A DNA stretch of 5,753 nt from JANWZL01 sp037445185 (GTDB lineage: Bacteria; Pseudomonadota; Gammaproteobacteria; Burkholderiales; Thiobacillaceae): contig JBBIKZ010000139.1 in the NCBI GenBank assembly GCA_037445185.1, forward strand, positions 1 to 5,753, given 5' to 3'. The first letter of the stretch is position 1, and each line of letters opens with the position of its first letter. This document shows, piece after piece, positions 1 through 5,753 of the stretch. The position numbers were made by a program, and so were the translations under genes. The notes beneath the pieces were generated by a model, which was given only the letters and a program-made list of their open reading frames with translations, ran no database searches and was not told the DNA's origin.

Positions 1-1
1 G

Positions 2-127
2 GAGGCGCTCGTGCACCGATGCCGGGCCATCGCTGGCGGCATGCGCGTCCCTACCTCGAGCCCCCTACCCACTTTGCAGGATATGCTGCAAGCGACACTA
101 GAGACCTACCTGCGGTTGGCTTCCTAG
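2..127 (+). CDS. C-terminal end of an unidentified upstream gene (partial)
   Basis: This open frame enters from the left edge and stops at TAG 125-127, giving 41 residues that end in an amphipathic, helix-like stretch (LQDMLQATLETYLRLAS). Two other frames are also open for part of this stretch. I prefer this one because about three quarters of its codons end in G or C, as in the downstream genes, whereas the competing frame running to TGA 154-156 uses many A/T-ending codons and gives a less protein-like sequence. The end lies 25 bp before the ligase start, which fits one operon. A helical tail of this kind is common at the end of GT-B glycosyltransferases, but the fragment is too short to assign a function. 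Confidence 0.42.
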   Translation, partial: EALVHRCRAIAGGMRVPTSSPLPTLQDMLQATLETYLRLAS

Positions 128-152
128 CCATGCATTACAACCCGTCCATCGC

Positions 153-1421
153 ATGACCAGGCCGATCGATCTCCTCGCACCCTTGCTGTCGTACAGGGAC
201 TGGCGCGATGGCGCCGCCGTCTGGCTCGTCTTTCTGGTCTTCATCCTGCTGCCGGTCGGGCGCATGAGCGAACTGCCCGTTCTCATCCTGGCCATCGCCG
301 GTGGGGTGTTGCTCTACCGGGCACGGGGCGATCTGTTCGAGGACCCCGGTCAGCGGCTCTTTGCCCGCCTGTTCCTGCTAATCTGGCTGCCCATGCTGCT
401 GGCGTTGCCAACGGCGGTCCAGCTGGCGCACAGCGCGAAGGATGTCCTGCTGTTTCCGCGCTTCTATCTTGCCGGGGTGTTCGTCGTGCACGCCCTGCGC
501 CCGCCGCATCGCTGCAGGCTGTTGCTTCGCCTGGCCGGTCTCATGCTGGCCTTCTGGCTGGTCGATGCCATAATCCAGGCCATCGTTGGCGTCGATCTCT
601 TCGGCCACGCCTACGTGCCGCAGCGGCTCAACGCCGTCTATGGCGAGCGCCATCTCGATTTCGGCGTGGCCCTGCCTACCCTCGCCCCCCTGCTGCTCTA
701 CCCGTTGCGCCGCCGGCCGGTCTGGTTCCTGCTCGCTGCCGTCATCACCGGGGTCATCGTCCTCCTGGCCGGCAGCCGTGGCGGCTGGGTGAGTTATGCA
801 GTGGTCCTGGGCGTCCTGGGTTTGGCATGGCTGCGTCGCCATCGGCCTGGAATCCAGGCGATCGCAATGGCAATGACCGTCGCGATCGCCGGGGTAGTTG
901 CGGTCGTTGCCCTCTCTCCCGACCTGCAACAGCGCATGAAGACCACCGCCAAGCTATTCAGTGGCGACTGGCAACAGATGGACGAGGCCACCGCCTACCG
1001 TTTGACCATATGGCAGGTGGCCGGCAGGATGATCGCCGATCAGCCCATCACGGGGGTGGGGGTGGCCGGCTTTCGTTATGGCTACCCGCACTACGCCGGC
1101 GAGGGCGATCCTTTCATCGTGGCCGGCAGCGAGGTGGGCGCCTTCTACGCCCACCAGATCGTCATCCAGGTCCTGAGCGAGACCGGTCTCGTCGGCCTGG
1201 CCGGACTGATCGCCTTTTATGTCCTATGGGGGCGCTCCTGGCAGCAGGCTACCCCGACATCCCGCCTGCGCATGGCCCCCTTCGGCCTGGCCGCCCTGGC
1301 CTGGCTGTTCCCGTTCAACAGCCATGCCTCCTTTTACGGCTCGCAGTGGGCACTGCTGCTGTGGCTGCTCCTGGCCCTGTATTGCAGCGGCTGGCGTACG
1401 GCGCAACCGAGGCCTGCGTGA
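153..1421 (+). CDS. O-antigen ligase / polymerase family membrane protein (Wzy_C type)
   Basis: This is a 422-residue polytopic inner-membrane protein with about 10-12 hydrophobic segments (for example near 21-35, 41-55, 70-88, 125-146, 190-206, 213-226, 235-254, 344-359 and 376-410). WaaL-like members of the family transfer undecaprenyl-linked glycan to lipid A-core or another acceptor in the periplasm; Wzy-like members polymerise repeat units. Family hallmarks are AGSRGGW at 206-212, with the conserved Arg209, and a large extracytoplasmic loop at about 255-340. That loop carries YRLTIWQVAGRMI..PITGVGVAGF (282-307) and HQIVIQVLSETGLVG (334-348), with the expected His334 and Glu342. A late FNSHASFYGSQW stretch (388-399) is also typical of the family. 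ATG 153 is the only sensible start, but it has no good Shine-Dalgarno sequence. The stop overlaps the next start (TGATG), suggesting translational coupling. Sequence alone cannot separate ligase from polymerase. Confidence 0.88.
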   Translation: MTRPIDLLAPLLSYRDWRDGAAVWLVFLVFILLPVGRMSELPVLILAIAGGVLLYRARGDLFEDPGQRLFARLFLLIWLPMLLALPTAVQLAHSAKDVLLFPRFYLAGVFVVHALRPPHRCRLLLRLAGLMLAFWLVDAIIQAIVGVDLFGHAYVPQRLNAVYGERHLDFGVALPTLAPLLLYPLRRRPVWFLLAAVITGVIVLLAGSRGGWVSYAVVLGVLGLAWLRRHRPGIQAIAMAMTVAIAGVVAVVALSPDLQQRMKTTAKLFSGDWQQMDEATAYRLTIWQVAGRMIADQPITGVGVAGFRYGYPHYAGEGDPFIVAGSEVGAFYAHQIVIQVLSETGLVGLAGLIAFYVLWGRSWQQATPTSRLRMAPFGLAALAWLFPFNSHASFYGSQWALLLWLLLALYCSGWRTAQPRPA

Positions 1422-1423
1422 TG
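1409..1423 (+). promoter_or_regulatory. Ribosome binding site and TGATG stop/start overlap
   Basis: GAGG at 1409-1412 lies 8 nt before ATG 1421, and the stop of the ligase gene (TGA 1419-1421) shares its last base with that ATG. This decides the start of the downstream glycosyltransferase. The reading frame stays open back to 827, but that extension lies entirely within the ligase gene in another frame and encodes no recognisable domain. Translation of the two genes is probably coupled. Confidence 0.7.
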
Positions 1424-2470
1424 CGCCGGGTCCTGTGGTGGGGCAGGTTCGATCCGGGGTATGCACGCAACCGCATCCTGCGCGCCCTGCTCGCCGAGTT
1501 GGGCTGGCTGATCCTGGATTTCCGTCCGTACGTGAGCGTCCTGGGCGACCTGGAGGCCGGCTTGCGCCAGCTGCCCAGACCGGACCTGGTATGGGTGCCG
1601 TGTTTCCGCCAGCGCGATCTCGCCGCCGCCCGCCGCTGGGCAAAGCGTCATCGCGTCCCCCTGCTTGCGGATCCGCTTATCAGCGCCTATGACAAACAGG
1701 TCTTCGAGCGGGGCAAACTCAGCCCCGACAGCCTGCGGGCGCGGCGGCTCAGGGCGTGGGAAGGGCGGCTATTGCGCGCCGCCGATGTCGTGCTGGCGGA
1801 TACCGCCAGCCATGCCGATTTCTTCCGCGAAACCTTTGCCATCCCGGCAGATCGGCTGGCCGTGGTGCCGGTGGGTGCCGAAGAGGCCCTGTTCAGGCCC
1901 TGTCCGCCACCGCCGCACAAGGCACCGGCGCTGCGCGTGCTCTTCTACGGCAGCTTCATCCCCCTGCAGGGGCCGGAGACGATCGTCGAGGCGGCGCGGC
2001 TTTGTGCCGGCGCCGCGATCGATTGGACGCTGGTGGGTGACGGCGCCTTGCGCCCCCGTTGCGCGCGGCAGGCCCGGGGCCTCGGCCGACTGCGATTCGA
2101 GCCGTGGCTGCCCTTTGCCGAGCTGCCGGCGAGGATCTGCGCCGCCGATGTCGTATTGGGCATCTTCGGCACCACCCCCAAGGCGGCGCGGGTCATCCCC
2201 AACAAGGTCTATCAGGCGCTGGCCTGCGCGCGCGCGGTGGTGACGCAAGGTTCCGCGGCCTATCCCCCGGCGCTGCGTCAGGACAGGGCAGCGGGGTTGT
2301 TTTGGGTGCCGGCGGGTGACGCCCAAGCCCTGGCCGACACGCTGCGCGCACTGGCTGCGGACCGTGAGGCGCTGTGCCGGGCGAGCGTGCGGGCTGGTGA
2401 GACCTACCAGGAGTATTTTGCTACTGCACAGGTACGCGCGGCATTGCAGGCCGCGCTGGAGTTGGCGTGA
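1421..2470 (+). CDS. GT-B glycosyltransferase, GT4-like (glycosyl transferases group 1)
   Basis: This 349-residue cytoplasmic or membrane-associated enzyme probably moves a sugar from a nucleotide-sugar donor onto a growing lipid-linked glycan. It shows the two-domain GT-B layout. The N-terminal Rossmann-like half (about 1-165) ends in DTASHADFF...ADRLAVVPVGAEEALFRP (127-160), the usual hinge region of GT4 proteins. The C-terminal donor-binding half starts with LRVLFYGSFIPLQGPETIVEAA (171-192), continues through WTLVGDG (202-208) and reaches the nucleotide-sugar loop KAARVIPNKVYQALACARAVVT (254-275). The classical EX7E motif is not seen in standard form: Asn/Lys/Gln occupy the area around NKVYQALA, a variant found in a known subset of GT4-like enzymes. 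Length is normal for the family. The start is set by GAGG plus the TGATG overlap with the ligase gene. Donor and acceptor cannot be read from the sequence. Confidence 0.86.
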   Translation: MRRVLWWGRFDPGYARNRILRALLAELGWLILDFRPYVSVLGDLEAGLRQLPRPDLVWVPCFRQRDLAAARRWAKRHRVPLLADPLISAYDKQVFERGKLSPDSLRARRLRAWEGRLLRAADVVLADTASHADFFRETFAIPADRLAVVPVGAEEALFRPCPPPPHKAPALRVLFYGSFIPLQGPETIVEAARLCAGAAIDWTLVGDGALRPRCARQARGLGRLRFEPWLPFAELPARICAADVVLGIFGTTPKAARVIPNKVYQALACARAVVTQGSAAYPPALRQDRAAGLFWVPAGDAQALADTLRALAADREALCRASVRAGETYQEYFATAQVRAALQAALELA

Positions 2471-2560
2471 AAAACGCGCGCTGACGGCTCGGGACCGCCA
2501 CACTCACAGCTTTGACGAGGAAAATCTGCAGCTCACTGACCAGGACGCCGATTTTACGCC
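2471..2560 (+). other. 90-bp intergenic gap, the only sizeable one in the block
   Basis: The gap separates the GT4-like gene from the FkbM gene. It holds stop codons in the frame shared by its two neighbours (near 2513-2515 and 2534-2536), so it is not a missed fusion. A TTGACG hexamer at 2512-2517 has no matching -10 box at 16-18 bp. I see no GC-rich hairpin followed by a T-run, so neither a promoter nor a terminator is supported. AGGA at 2542-2545 is 15 nt from ATG 2561, rather far for a ribosome binding site. Confidence 0.5.
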
Positions 2561-3445
2561 ATGCCAATCGAGACCGACCCCTTCGACACCGTCCGACCTT
2601 GGGGCCATTACGCGCCACCAGCCTCCGCGTCCTTGCTGCGCATGCTGGTGCGGGCCGGCGTTGCCCGGGGACGCCTGACGAAATGGATCGTCCACACCTG
2701 GCAGAGGCGCTACGGGCCCTGCGTCGATGTCGAGGTCCGGGGGGGTCGCTATCGCCTGGACATCTCGAACAATGTCACGGATGCCAAGCTCCTGGGTTCG
2801 TCCAAGCGTTATGACGGGCGTGAGGTCGATTATCTGCTGCAAGCCTGTTCCCACCCAGGGGCGGTGTTCGTCGATATCGGTGCGAACACCGGTCATTACC
2901 CCCTTAGTCTCGCCAGCCATGGCCAGGCTCGGGTGCTGGCGATCGAACCGAACCCCGCTGCCTTGGCGCGACTGCGTTTCAATGTACACGCCAATGCACT
3001 CGAAGACAGGGTGATCATCGAGGCGGTGTGTGTGGGCCGGCGCGGGCGCGTCATGCTGAGCTATGGGGCGGGCGGATTGGGTGCGGCCAGCACCGTGATA
3101 TCGGTGGAAAATGGGCAAAAACTGTGGCTGGAGTCGCTGCCGCTAGCGGACATCCTGCAAAAGCACGGCATTGCCCGTATCGACGGGCTCAAGATCGACA
3201 TCGAGGGGGCGGAGGCCGAGGCCTTGCCCCCTTTTTTCGCGACGACAGCCAGCACCCTCTGGCCCCGGCTCGTCGTCATCGAGCATTGCCATCGCGCCTT
3301 GTGGTCTGTGGATATCATCGCCCACATGCAAGGATTGGGATACCGCCGCCTCGAGACGACCCGCAGCAATACCGTGTTGCGCCTGGAGCGTGGCGCGGAG
3401 ACGGCGGCTGGAAAGGGAACCGGCGCGGTGCACGGGGTGGGATGA
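2561..3445 (+). CDS. FkbM-family SAM-dependent methyltransferase
   Basis: The 294-residue product is a class I S-adenosylmethionine methyltransferase of the FkbM type, a family that O-methylates hydroxyl groups, often on sugars or polyketides. A roughly 100-residue N-terminal region is followed by the SAM-binding motif I, VFVDIGANTGHYPLSLA (102-118). Next come the acidic motif AIEPNPAALARL (127-138) and the diagnostic FkbM signature DGLKIDIEGAEAEAL (208-222), then a late IEHCHRAL segment (240-247). The last 20 residues are Gly/Ala-rich and poorly ordered. Among glycosyltransferases it probably methylates a sugar, either an internal residue or a non-reducing-end cap. ATG 2561 gives a plausible N-terminus, but its Shine-Dalgarno is weak; the in-frame ATG at 2642 would cut 27 residues while keeping every motif. 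The next gene starts 1 bp after this stop. Confidence 0.88.
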   Translation: MPIETDPFDTVRPWGHYAPPASASLLRMLVRAGVARGRLTKWIVHTWQRRYGPCVDVEVRGGRYRLDISNNVTDAKLLGSSKRYDGREVDYLLQACSHPGAVFVDIGANTGHYPLSLASHGQARVLAIEPNPAALARLRFNVHANALEDRVIIEAVCVGRRGRVMLSYGAGGLGAASTVISVENGQKLWLESLPLADILQKHGIARIDGLKIDIEGAEAEALPPFFATTASTLWPRLVVIEHCHRALWSVDIIAHMQGLGYRRLETTRSNTVLRLERGAETAAGKGTGAVHGVG

Positions 3446-3446
3446 G

Positions 3447-4184
3447 ATGAAACAGGTCGTCTGCATGAAGTGGGGGACGCTCTATGCCGCCACTTATGTC
3501 AACATCCTCTACGCCATGGTGCGCCGCAACCTGACGGGCCCGCTGCGTTTCGTCTGTCTCACCGATGACCCGCAGGGGGTGCGCCCCGAGGTCGAATGTC
3601 TGCCCTGCCCCAGCGTCGACCTGCCCCCGCCCTACAACCGGACCGGCTGGCGTAAGATCGCTCTGTGGGCGCCTGAGCTGCCCGGCATGACCGGTGACTG
3701 GCTGTTCCTCGACCTGGATGTGGTGATCACCGGAGCCCTCGACGATTTTTTTGCCTTCGCCCCCGACCGCCGTTTCGTGGTGATGCAAAACTGGACGCAG
3801 CCCGGCCGGGGCATCGGCAACACCTCGGTGTTCCGCCTGCGCATCGGTGCCTTCCCGCATATCTATGAGCGTCTGGTCCCTGAATTCCCCACGCTCCTGC
3901 AACGCTATCGCATCGAGCAGACCTACATCTCGCGCACCGTCGGGGAGATGACCTTCTGGCCGGATACGTGGTGCGTGCTGTTCAAGACCCATTGCGTGCC
4001 GCCCTGGCCGCAGCGGTTTTGGCGCAGCCCCCAACTGCCTGCCGGAACGCGCATCGTCGCCTTTCCCGGTGACCCCAATCCACACGATGCCGTGGCCGGG
4101 CGCTGGCCGGTGAAGCGTTGGTACAAGCGGGTGTACAAACATATCCGGCCCGCGGCGTGGATCGCGGATTACTGGCATGAATGA
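3447..4184 (+). CDS. Putative GT-A-like glycosyltransferase with DLD motif
   Basis: This 245-residue protein has no signal peptide or membrane segment, so it is probably cytoplasmic. It opens with a beta-strand (MKQVVCMKWGTLYAATYVNIL), then RFVCLTDD (34-41), a layout seen in GT-A nucleotide-diphospho-sugar transferases. GWRKIALW (67-74) precedes GDWLFLDLDVVITGALDDFF (83-102), where DLD (89-91) should be the DxD metal/nucleotide-sugar site. IGNTSVFR (123-130), EQTYISR (157-163) and FPGDPNPHDA (206-215) resemble the later acceptor-side and C-terminal His elements of GT8-like enzymes. I recognise the fold but not a named family member, so donor and product are unknown. The frame is open back to 3171, but that part overlaps the FkbM gene; ATG 3447 lies 1 bp after its stop, with a G-rich stretch just upstream. 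The stop overlaps the next gene by 8 bp. Confidence 0.72.
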   Translation: MKQVVCMKWGTLYAATYVNILYAMVRRNLTGPLRFVCLTDDPQGVRPEVECLPCPSVDLPPPYNRTGWRKIALWAPELPGMTGDWLFLDLDVVITGALDDFFAFAPDRRFVVMQNWTQPGRGIGNTSVFRLRIGAFPHIYERLVPEFPTLLQRYRIEQTYISRTVGEMTFWPDTWCVLFKTHCVPPWPQRFWRSPQLPAGTRIVAFPGDPNPHDAVAGRWPVKRWYKRVYKHIRPAAWIADYWHE

Positions 4185-4814
4185 GGCTGCGCCGGCACTC
4201 ACCCAGACGCTGAGCATCCAGCCGGAGCATGCGCCCTGCATCCGGGTGAAACTCCTCAGCCGTTTCCCGGCCGAGATATGGCGGCATCAATGTCCGGATG
4301 GTCGGTGTGTCTGGGGCGGCTGCTGCTTCAGCTTCGAACGCGAGGATGCGGCTTACGACTGGCTGGTGGTCTATGACGACATCCCGCCACTGCCGGGGCA
4401 GAAGCGCCACCTGGCCGTGGAGCGGCTGCGCTGTGCGCCCTTCCATACCCTGCTGGTGACGACCGAACCGCCGTCGATCAAGAGCTACGGCCGCGCCTAC
4501 ACGAGGCAGTTTGGCACGGTATTGACGAGCCAGCCGGCCTGGGCCCTGCCGCACCCCGACCGCATCTTCGCCCAGCCGGCACTGCACTGGTTCTACGGCG
4601 TGGGCAGCCGCAGCATCCGCCCTTTTCACACCATCGCGGCCATGGACACGAGCGCCAAAGACCGGGGGCTGTCGATGGTGTTCTCGCCCAAACGCATGCG
4701 CCACACCCTGCATCACAGGCGCCACACCTTCATGTCCAGGCTCATGGCGCTGTTGCCGGAGATGGAGGTCTATGGCAGCGGGGCGCGGCCGCTCGACGAC
4801 AAGGCCGAGGCCCT

Positions 4815-4818
4815 GGAT
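4815..4818. repeat. Candidate target-site duplication (GGAT), one copy visible
   Basis: These are the last four bases of fucosyltransferase-like sequence before the IS end. IS1380-family elements typically duplicate about 4 bp of target. The partner copy would lie beyond the right edge of the window, so this is a prediction only. Confidence 0.35.
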
Positions 4819-4830
4819 CCTGAATCCGTG
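4819..4830. repeat. IS1380-type terminal inverted repeat (transposase 3' side)
   Basis: CCTGAATCCGTG begins exactly where homology of the GT10-like protein is lost. From memory, it resembles the CCT-starting ends of IS1380-family elements such as ISEcp1 (CCTAGATTCTACG type). It sits downstream of the transposase reading frame, where the right end should be. The matching left end is outside the window. Confidence 0.6.
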
Positions 4831-4893
4831 TTCATCAAAGTCAAAACCTCTCATGTGAGCGATCTGGCATGATTTTCCGCCGGACGGCCCGGT

Positions 4894-5751
4894 TCATGTG
4901 ACTGCCGAGGGTCTTTTTCGGGGCGGCGCCTTGCCTTGGGACCCCGAAAGTCGGCGTGGGCGGGGCGGCGTTACCTCATTTTCCTGCTCCAGCACAAGCC
5001 CCGACCTTCCGCCTGCGCGGAACGGGGTATTTCGATGCGGAACACTTGCGGCCTCGGCCTGGGCCACCCAAGCCGCCTTGTCCTGCTTGCGCGGATTCCA
5101 CTTGCAGAGGAAGTCCAGTCTCCGCCCTTCGCTCGCCCATGCGTCGCGTTCTTCTGCCTTGGCAAACAGCACTCGCGCACTGTCAAAGCCGCTGTCTTCC
5201 ACCATCAGAACGGCTTGCGCCGGCTTGACCAGACATCTCACCCGAGGAAATGCCCGCTCGTAGAAGTACTCGGTCTCGTGGGCGCAATGCCAACTGCCGG
5301 CGCGCAACTCCAGCCCGATGTTCCAGCCTTCATTGCCCAGATAGCCGGCAATCGGACAGTAGCCATCGACGCCCTGGTAGGTGCGGCTGACGTCTTCTTT
5401 CTTCGTGTCGCTGTTGTCCATGACGAAGGTGTCGATCTCGAAGCGCACGAATCCCTGGTGCGGGGTGATCGGGGCTTCGGTGCGTTCTGGCAGACGCACC
5501 GACAGTTCGTCGGTCATCTCCCGCAACTCGCTGGCCTTGGCATCGAGCCGCTGGCGCATCCAGGCGCTGCTGGGCACTTTCGACAGCCCAAGCGCTTCTT
5601 TGAAGAAGCGGTCCGTGCGGAAGGGTTCGATGGCATCAAAGTCGCTCTTGCCCAGACTGAGCAGCCCGGTCATCGCCTTGACCATGTCCGAGGTCTTCAT
5701 GCCCTGCGAGACCGGCAGCCGGGGATCGATCACCGCATCGACTTGCGCCGC
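4894..5751 (-). pseudogene. IS1380-family transposase, 5' end off-window, C-terminus lost
   Basis: This is a DDE transposase with an RNase-H-like fold. The frame is open to the window edge (AAQVDAVIDPRLPVSQG), so the GTG at 5731-5733 is internal and the true start lies outside. Counting from that GTG, the N-terminal region LLSLGKSDFDAIEPFRTDRFFKEALGLSKVPSS (24-56) is typical of the family. The catalytic core follows: FEIDTFVMDNSDTKKEDVS (98-116, first Asp probably 101) and YQGVDGYCPIAGYLGNEGWNIGLELRAG (119-146). The second catalytic region is VLMVEDSGFDSARV (175-188, Asp180). After LCKWNPRKQDKAAWVAQAEAA (209-229) the family pattern stops. A 50-residue Arg/Pro-rich tail then runs to TGA 4894-4896. 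The third catalytic residue (Glu in the QFHSEIKTD-type motif) is absent, so the protein should be inactive. A second frame continues as QVFRIE at the break, hinting at a frameshift as well as a deletion. Confidence 0.82.
4916..4949. repeat. 8-bp inverted repeat inside the IS remnant
   Basis: TTTCGGGG (4916-4923) pairs with CCCCGAAA (4942-4949) around an 18-nt loop that itself contains GGCGCC. A 9-bp direct repeat, GGGGCGGCG, also occurs at 4920-4928 and 4962-4970. There is no T-run after the stem on either strand (the Ts precede it on the + strand), so it is not a standard terminator. Its role is unknown; such repeats can promote local deletion. Confidence 0.4.
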
Positions 5752-5753
5752 CT

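Larger units (their letters stand above)
4177..4872 (+). pseudogene. GT10 (fucosyltransferase)-like gene, truncated by IS insertion
   Basis: The first 214 residues resemble bacterial family-10 (alpha-1,3/4-fucosyltransferase-like) proteins: YDWLVVYDDIPPLPG (60-74), a conserved TTEPPSIKSYG (95-105), QFGTVLTSQ (111-119), LHWFYG (136-141), then FSPKRMRHTLHHRRHTFMSRL (169-189) and EVYGSGARPLDDKAEALD (197-214). The C-terminal half, including the donor-binding YxF..xEN region and an expected TEK-type motif, is missing. After Asp214 (GAT 4816-4818) the frame runs into the IS end and adds 17 unrelated residues before TGA 4870-4872. Intact relatives run to roughly 300-350 residues, so about one third is gone and activity is unlikely. 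ATG 4177 overlaps the upstream stop by 8 bp and has only a weak GGA 8 nt upstream. It would have added a fucose or related sugar to the same glycan. The missing 3' part may lie beyond the IS, outside the window. Confidence 0.75.
4819..5753 (-). mobile_element. IS1380-family insertion sequence, partial and internally deleted
   Basis: The element starts at the CCTGAATCCGTG end and runs past the right edge. Its single transposase gene is on the - strand. Only about 230 bp separate the terminal repeat from the last clearly family-like transposase codon (near 5050), whereas a full IS1380 transposase should need about 600 bp more coding sequence there. The intervening 4831-5045 stretch is GC-rich and repeat-containing and shows no family homology in any frame I read. 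This copy has therefore probably lost its 3' coding part and depends on a transposase supplied elsewhere to move. Confidence 0.72.

Noticed and set aside
378..929. Long antisense open frame opposite the ligase gene
   Set aside because: High-GC shadow with a hydrophilic Gln/Arg/Asp-rich translation typical of the antisense of a membrane protein; no motif or ribosome site.
827..1420. 198-codon upstream extension of the GT4-like gene frame
   Set aside because: It lies wholly inside the O-antigen ligase gene in another frame, is rich in Arg/Gly/Pro as expected of a high-GC shadow, and has no domain. The GAGG-supported ATG at 1421 is a good start.
2512..2540. TTGACG as a possible -35 promoter box before the FkbM gene
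   Set aside because: No A/T-rich -10 hexamer at the right spacing; a single hexamer match is expected by chance.
3315..4241. 308-codon antisense frame across the DLD-transferase gene
   Set aside because: It spans parts of three genes on the other strand and shows no domain. The + strand frame has clear GT-A motifs.
3982..4854. 290-codon antisense frame opposite the GT10-like gene
   Set aside because: It crosses the IS junction without any change in character and has no recognisable motif; it is a shadow of the sense gene.
4916..4949. TTTCGGGG/CCCCGAAA hairpin as a rho-independent terminator
   Set aside because: No U-run follows the stem on either strand, and the 18-nt loop is long. It was kept only as an inverted repeat.
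4898..5263. + strand open frame opposite the transposase
   Set aside because: Antisense to a recognisable IS1380 transposase core, and its translation is Ser/Arg/Ala-rich with no domain.

Overview
High-GC bacterial DNA with a strong G/C bias at third codon positions. It carries a compact, one-direction block of surface-polysaccharide (O-antigen/LPS or exopolysaccharide) genes, broken at its right end by an insertion sequence. The overall character suggests a proteobacterium, perhaps a gammaproteobacterium of the purple-sulfur-bacterium type. That placement is a general impression, and no taxonomic marker is present.

Layout, left to right on the + strand: (1) about 40 codons of the C-terminal end of an upstream gene, probably ending at 127; (2) 153-1421, a polytopic O-antigen ligase/polymerase-like protein (Wzy_C/WaaL type); (3) 1421-2470, a GT-B (GT4-like) glycosyltransferase whose start codon overlaps the previous stop; (4) a 90-bp gap, then 2561-3445, an FkbM-type SAM-dependent methyltransferase; (5) 3447-4184, a small GT-A-like putative glycosyltransferase with a DLD metal-binding motif; (6) 4177-4872, the first 214 codons of a GT10 (fucosyltransferase)-like gene, cut off at 4818/4819. 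From 4819 to the window end lies part of an IS1380-family element. Its transposase is on the - strand, its N-terminus is outside the window, and its C-terminal third is missing or scrambled.

Together the intact genes look like a glycan assembly module: glycosyltransferases add sugars, the FkbM enzyme probably O-methylates a sugar, and the membrane ligase joins or polymerises the finished chain at the periplasmic face. Loss of the GT10-like gene should remove one sugar (fucose or similar) from the structure, unless another copy exists. Spacing from gene 2 to gene 6 (overlaps of 1 and 8 bp, gaps of 90 and 1 bp) is consistent with one transcription unit, with 2471-2560 the only place for an internal signal. 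No convincing promoter, terminator, RNA gene or CRISPR array was seen.

I see no clearly new biological system. The most informative features are the precise IS junction inside the GT10-like gene, the internally deleted IS copy, and the less familiar DLD-motif transferase between a methyltransferase and a fucosyltransferase-like gene.
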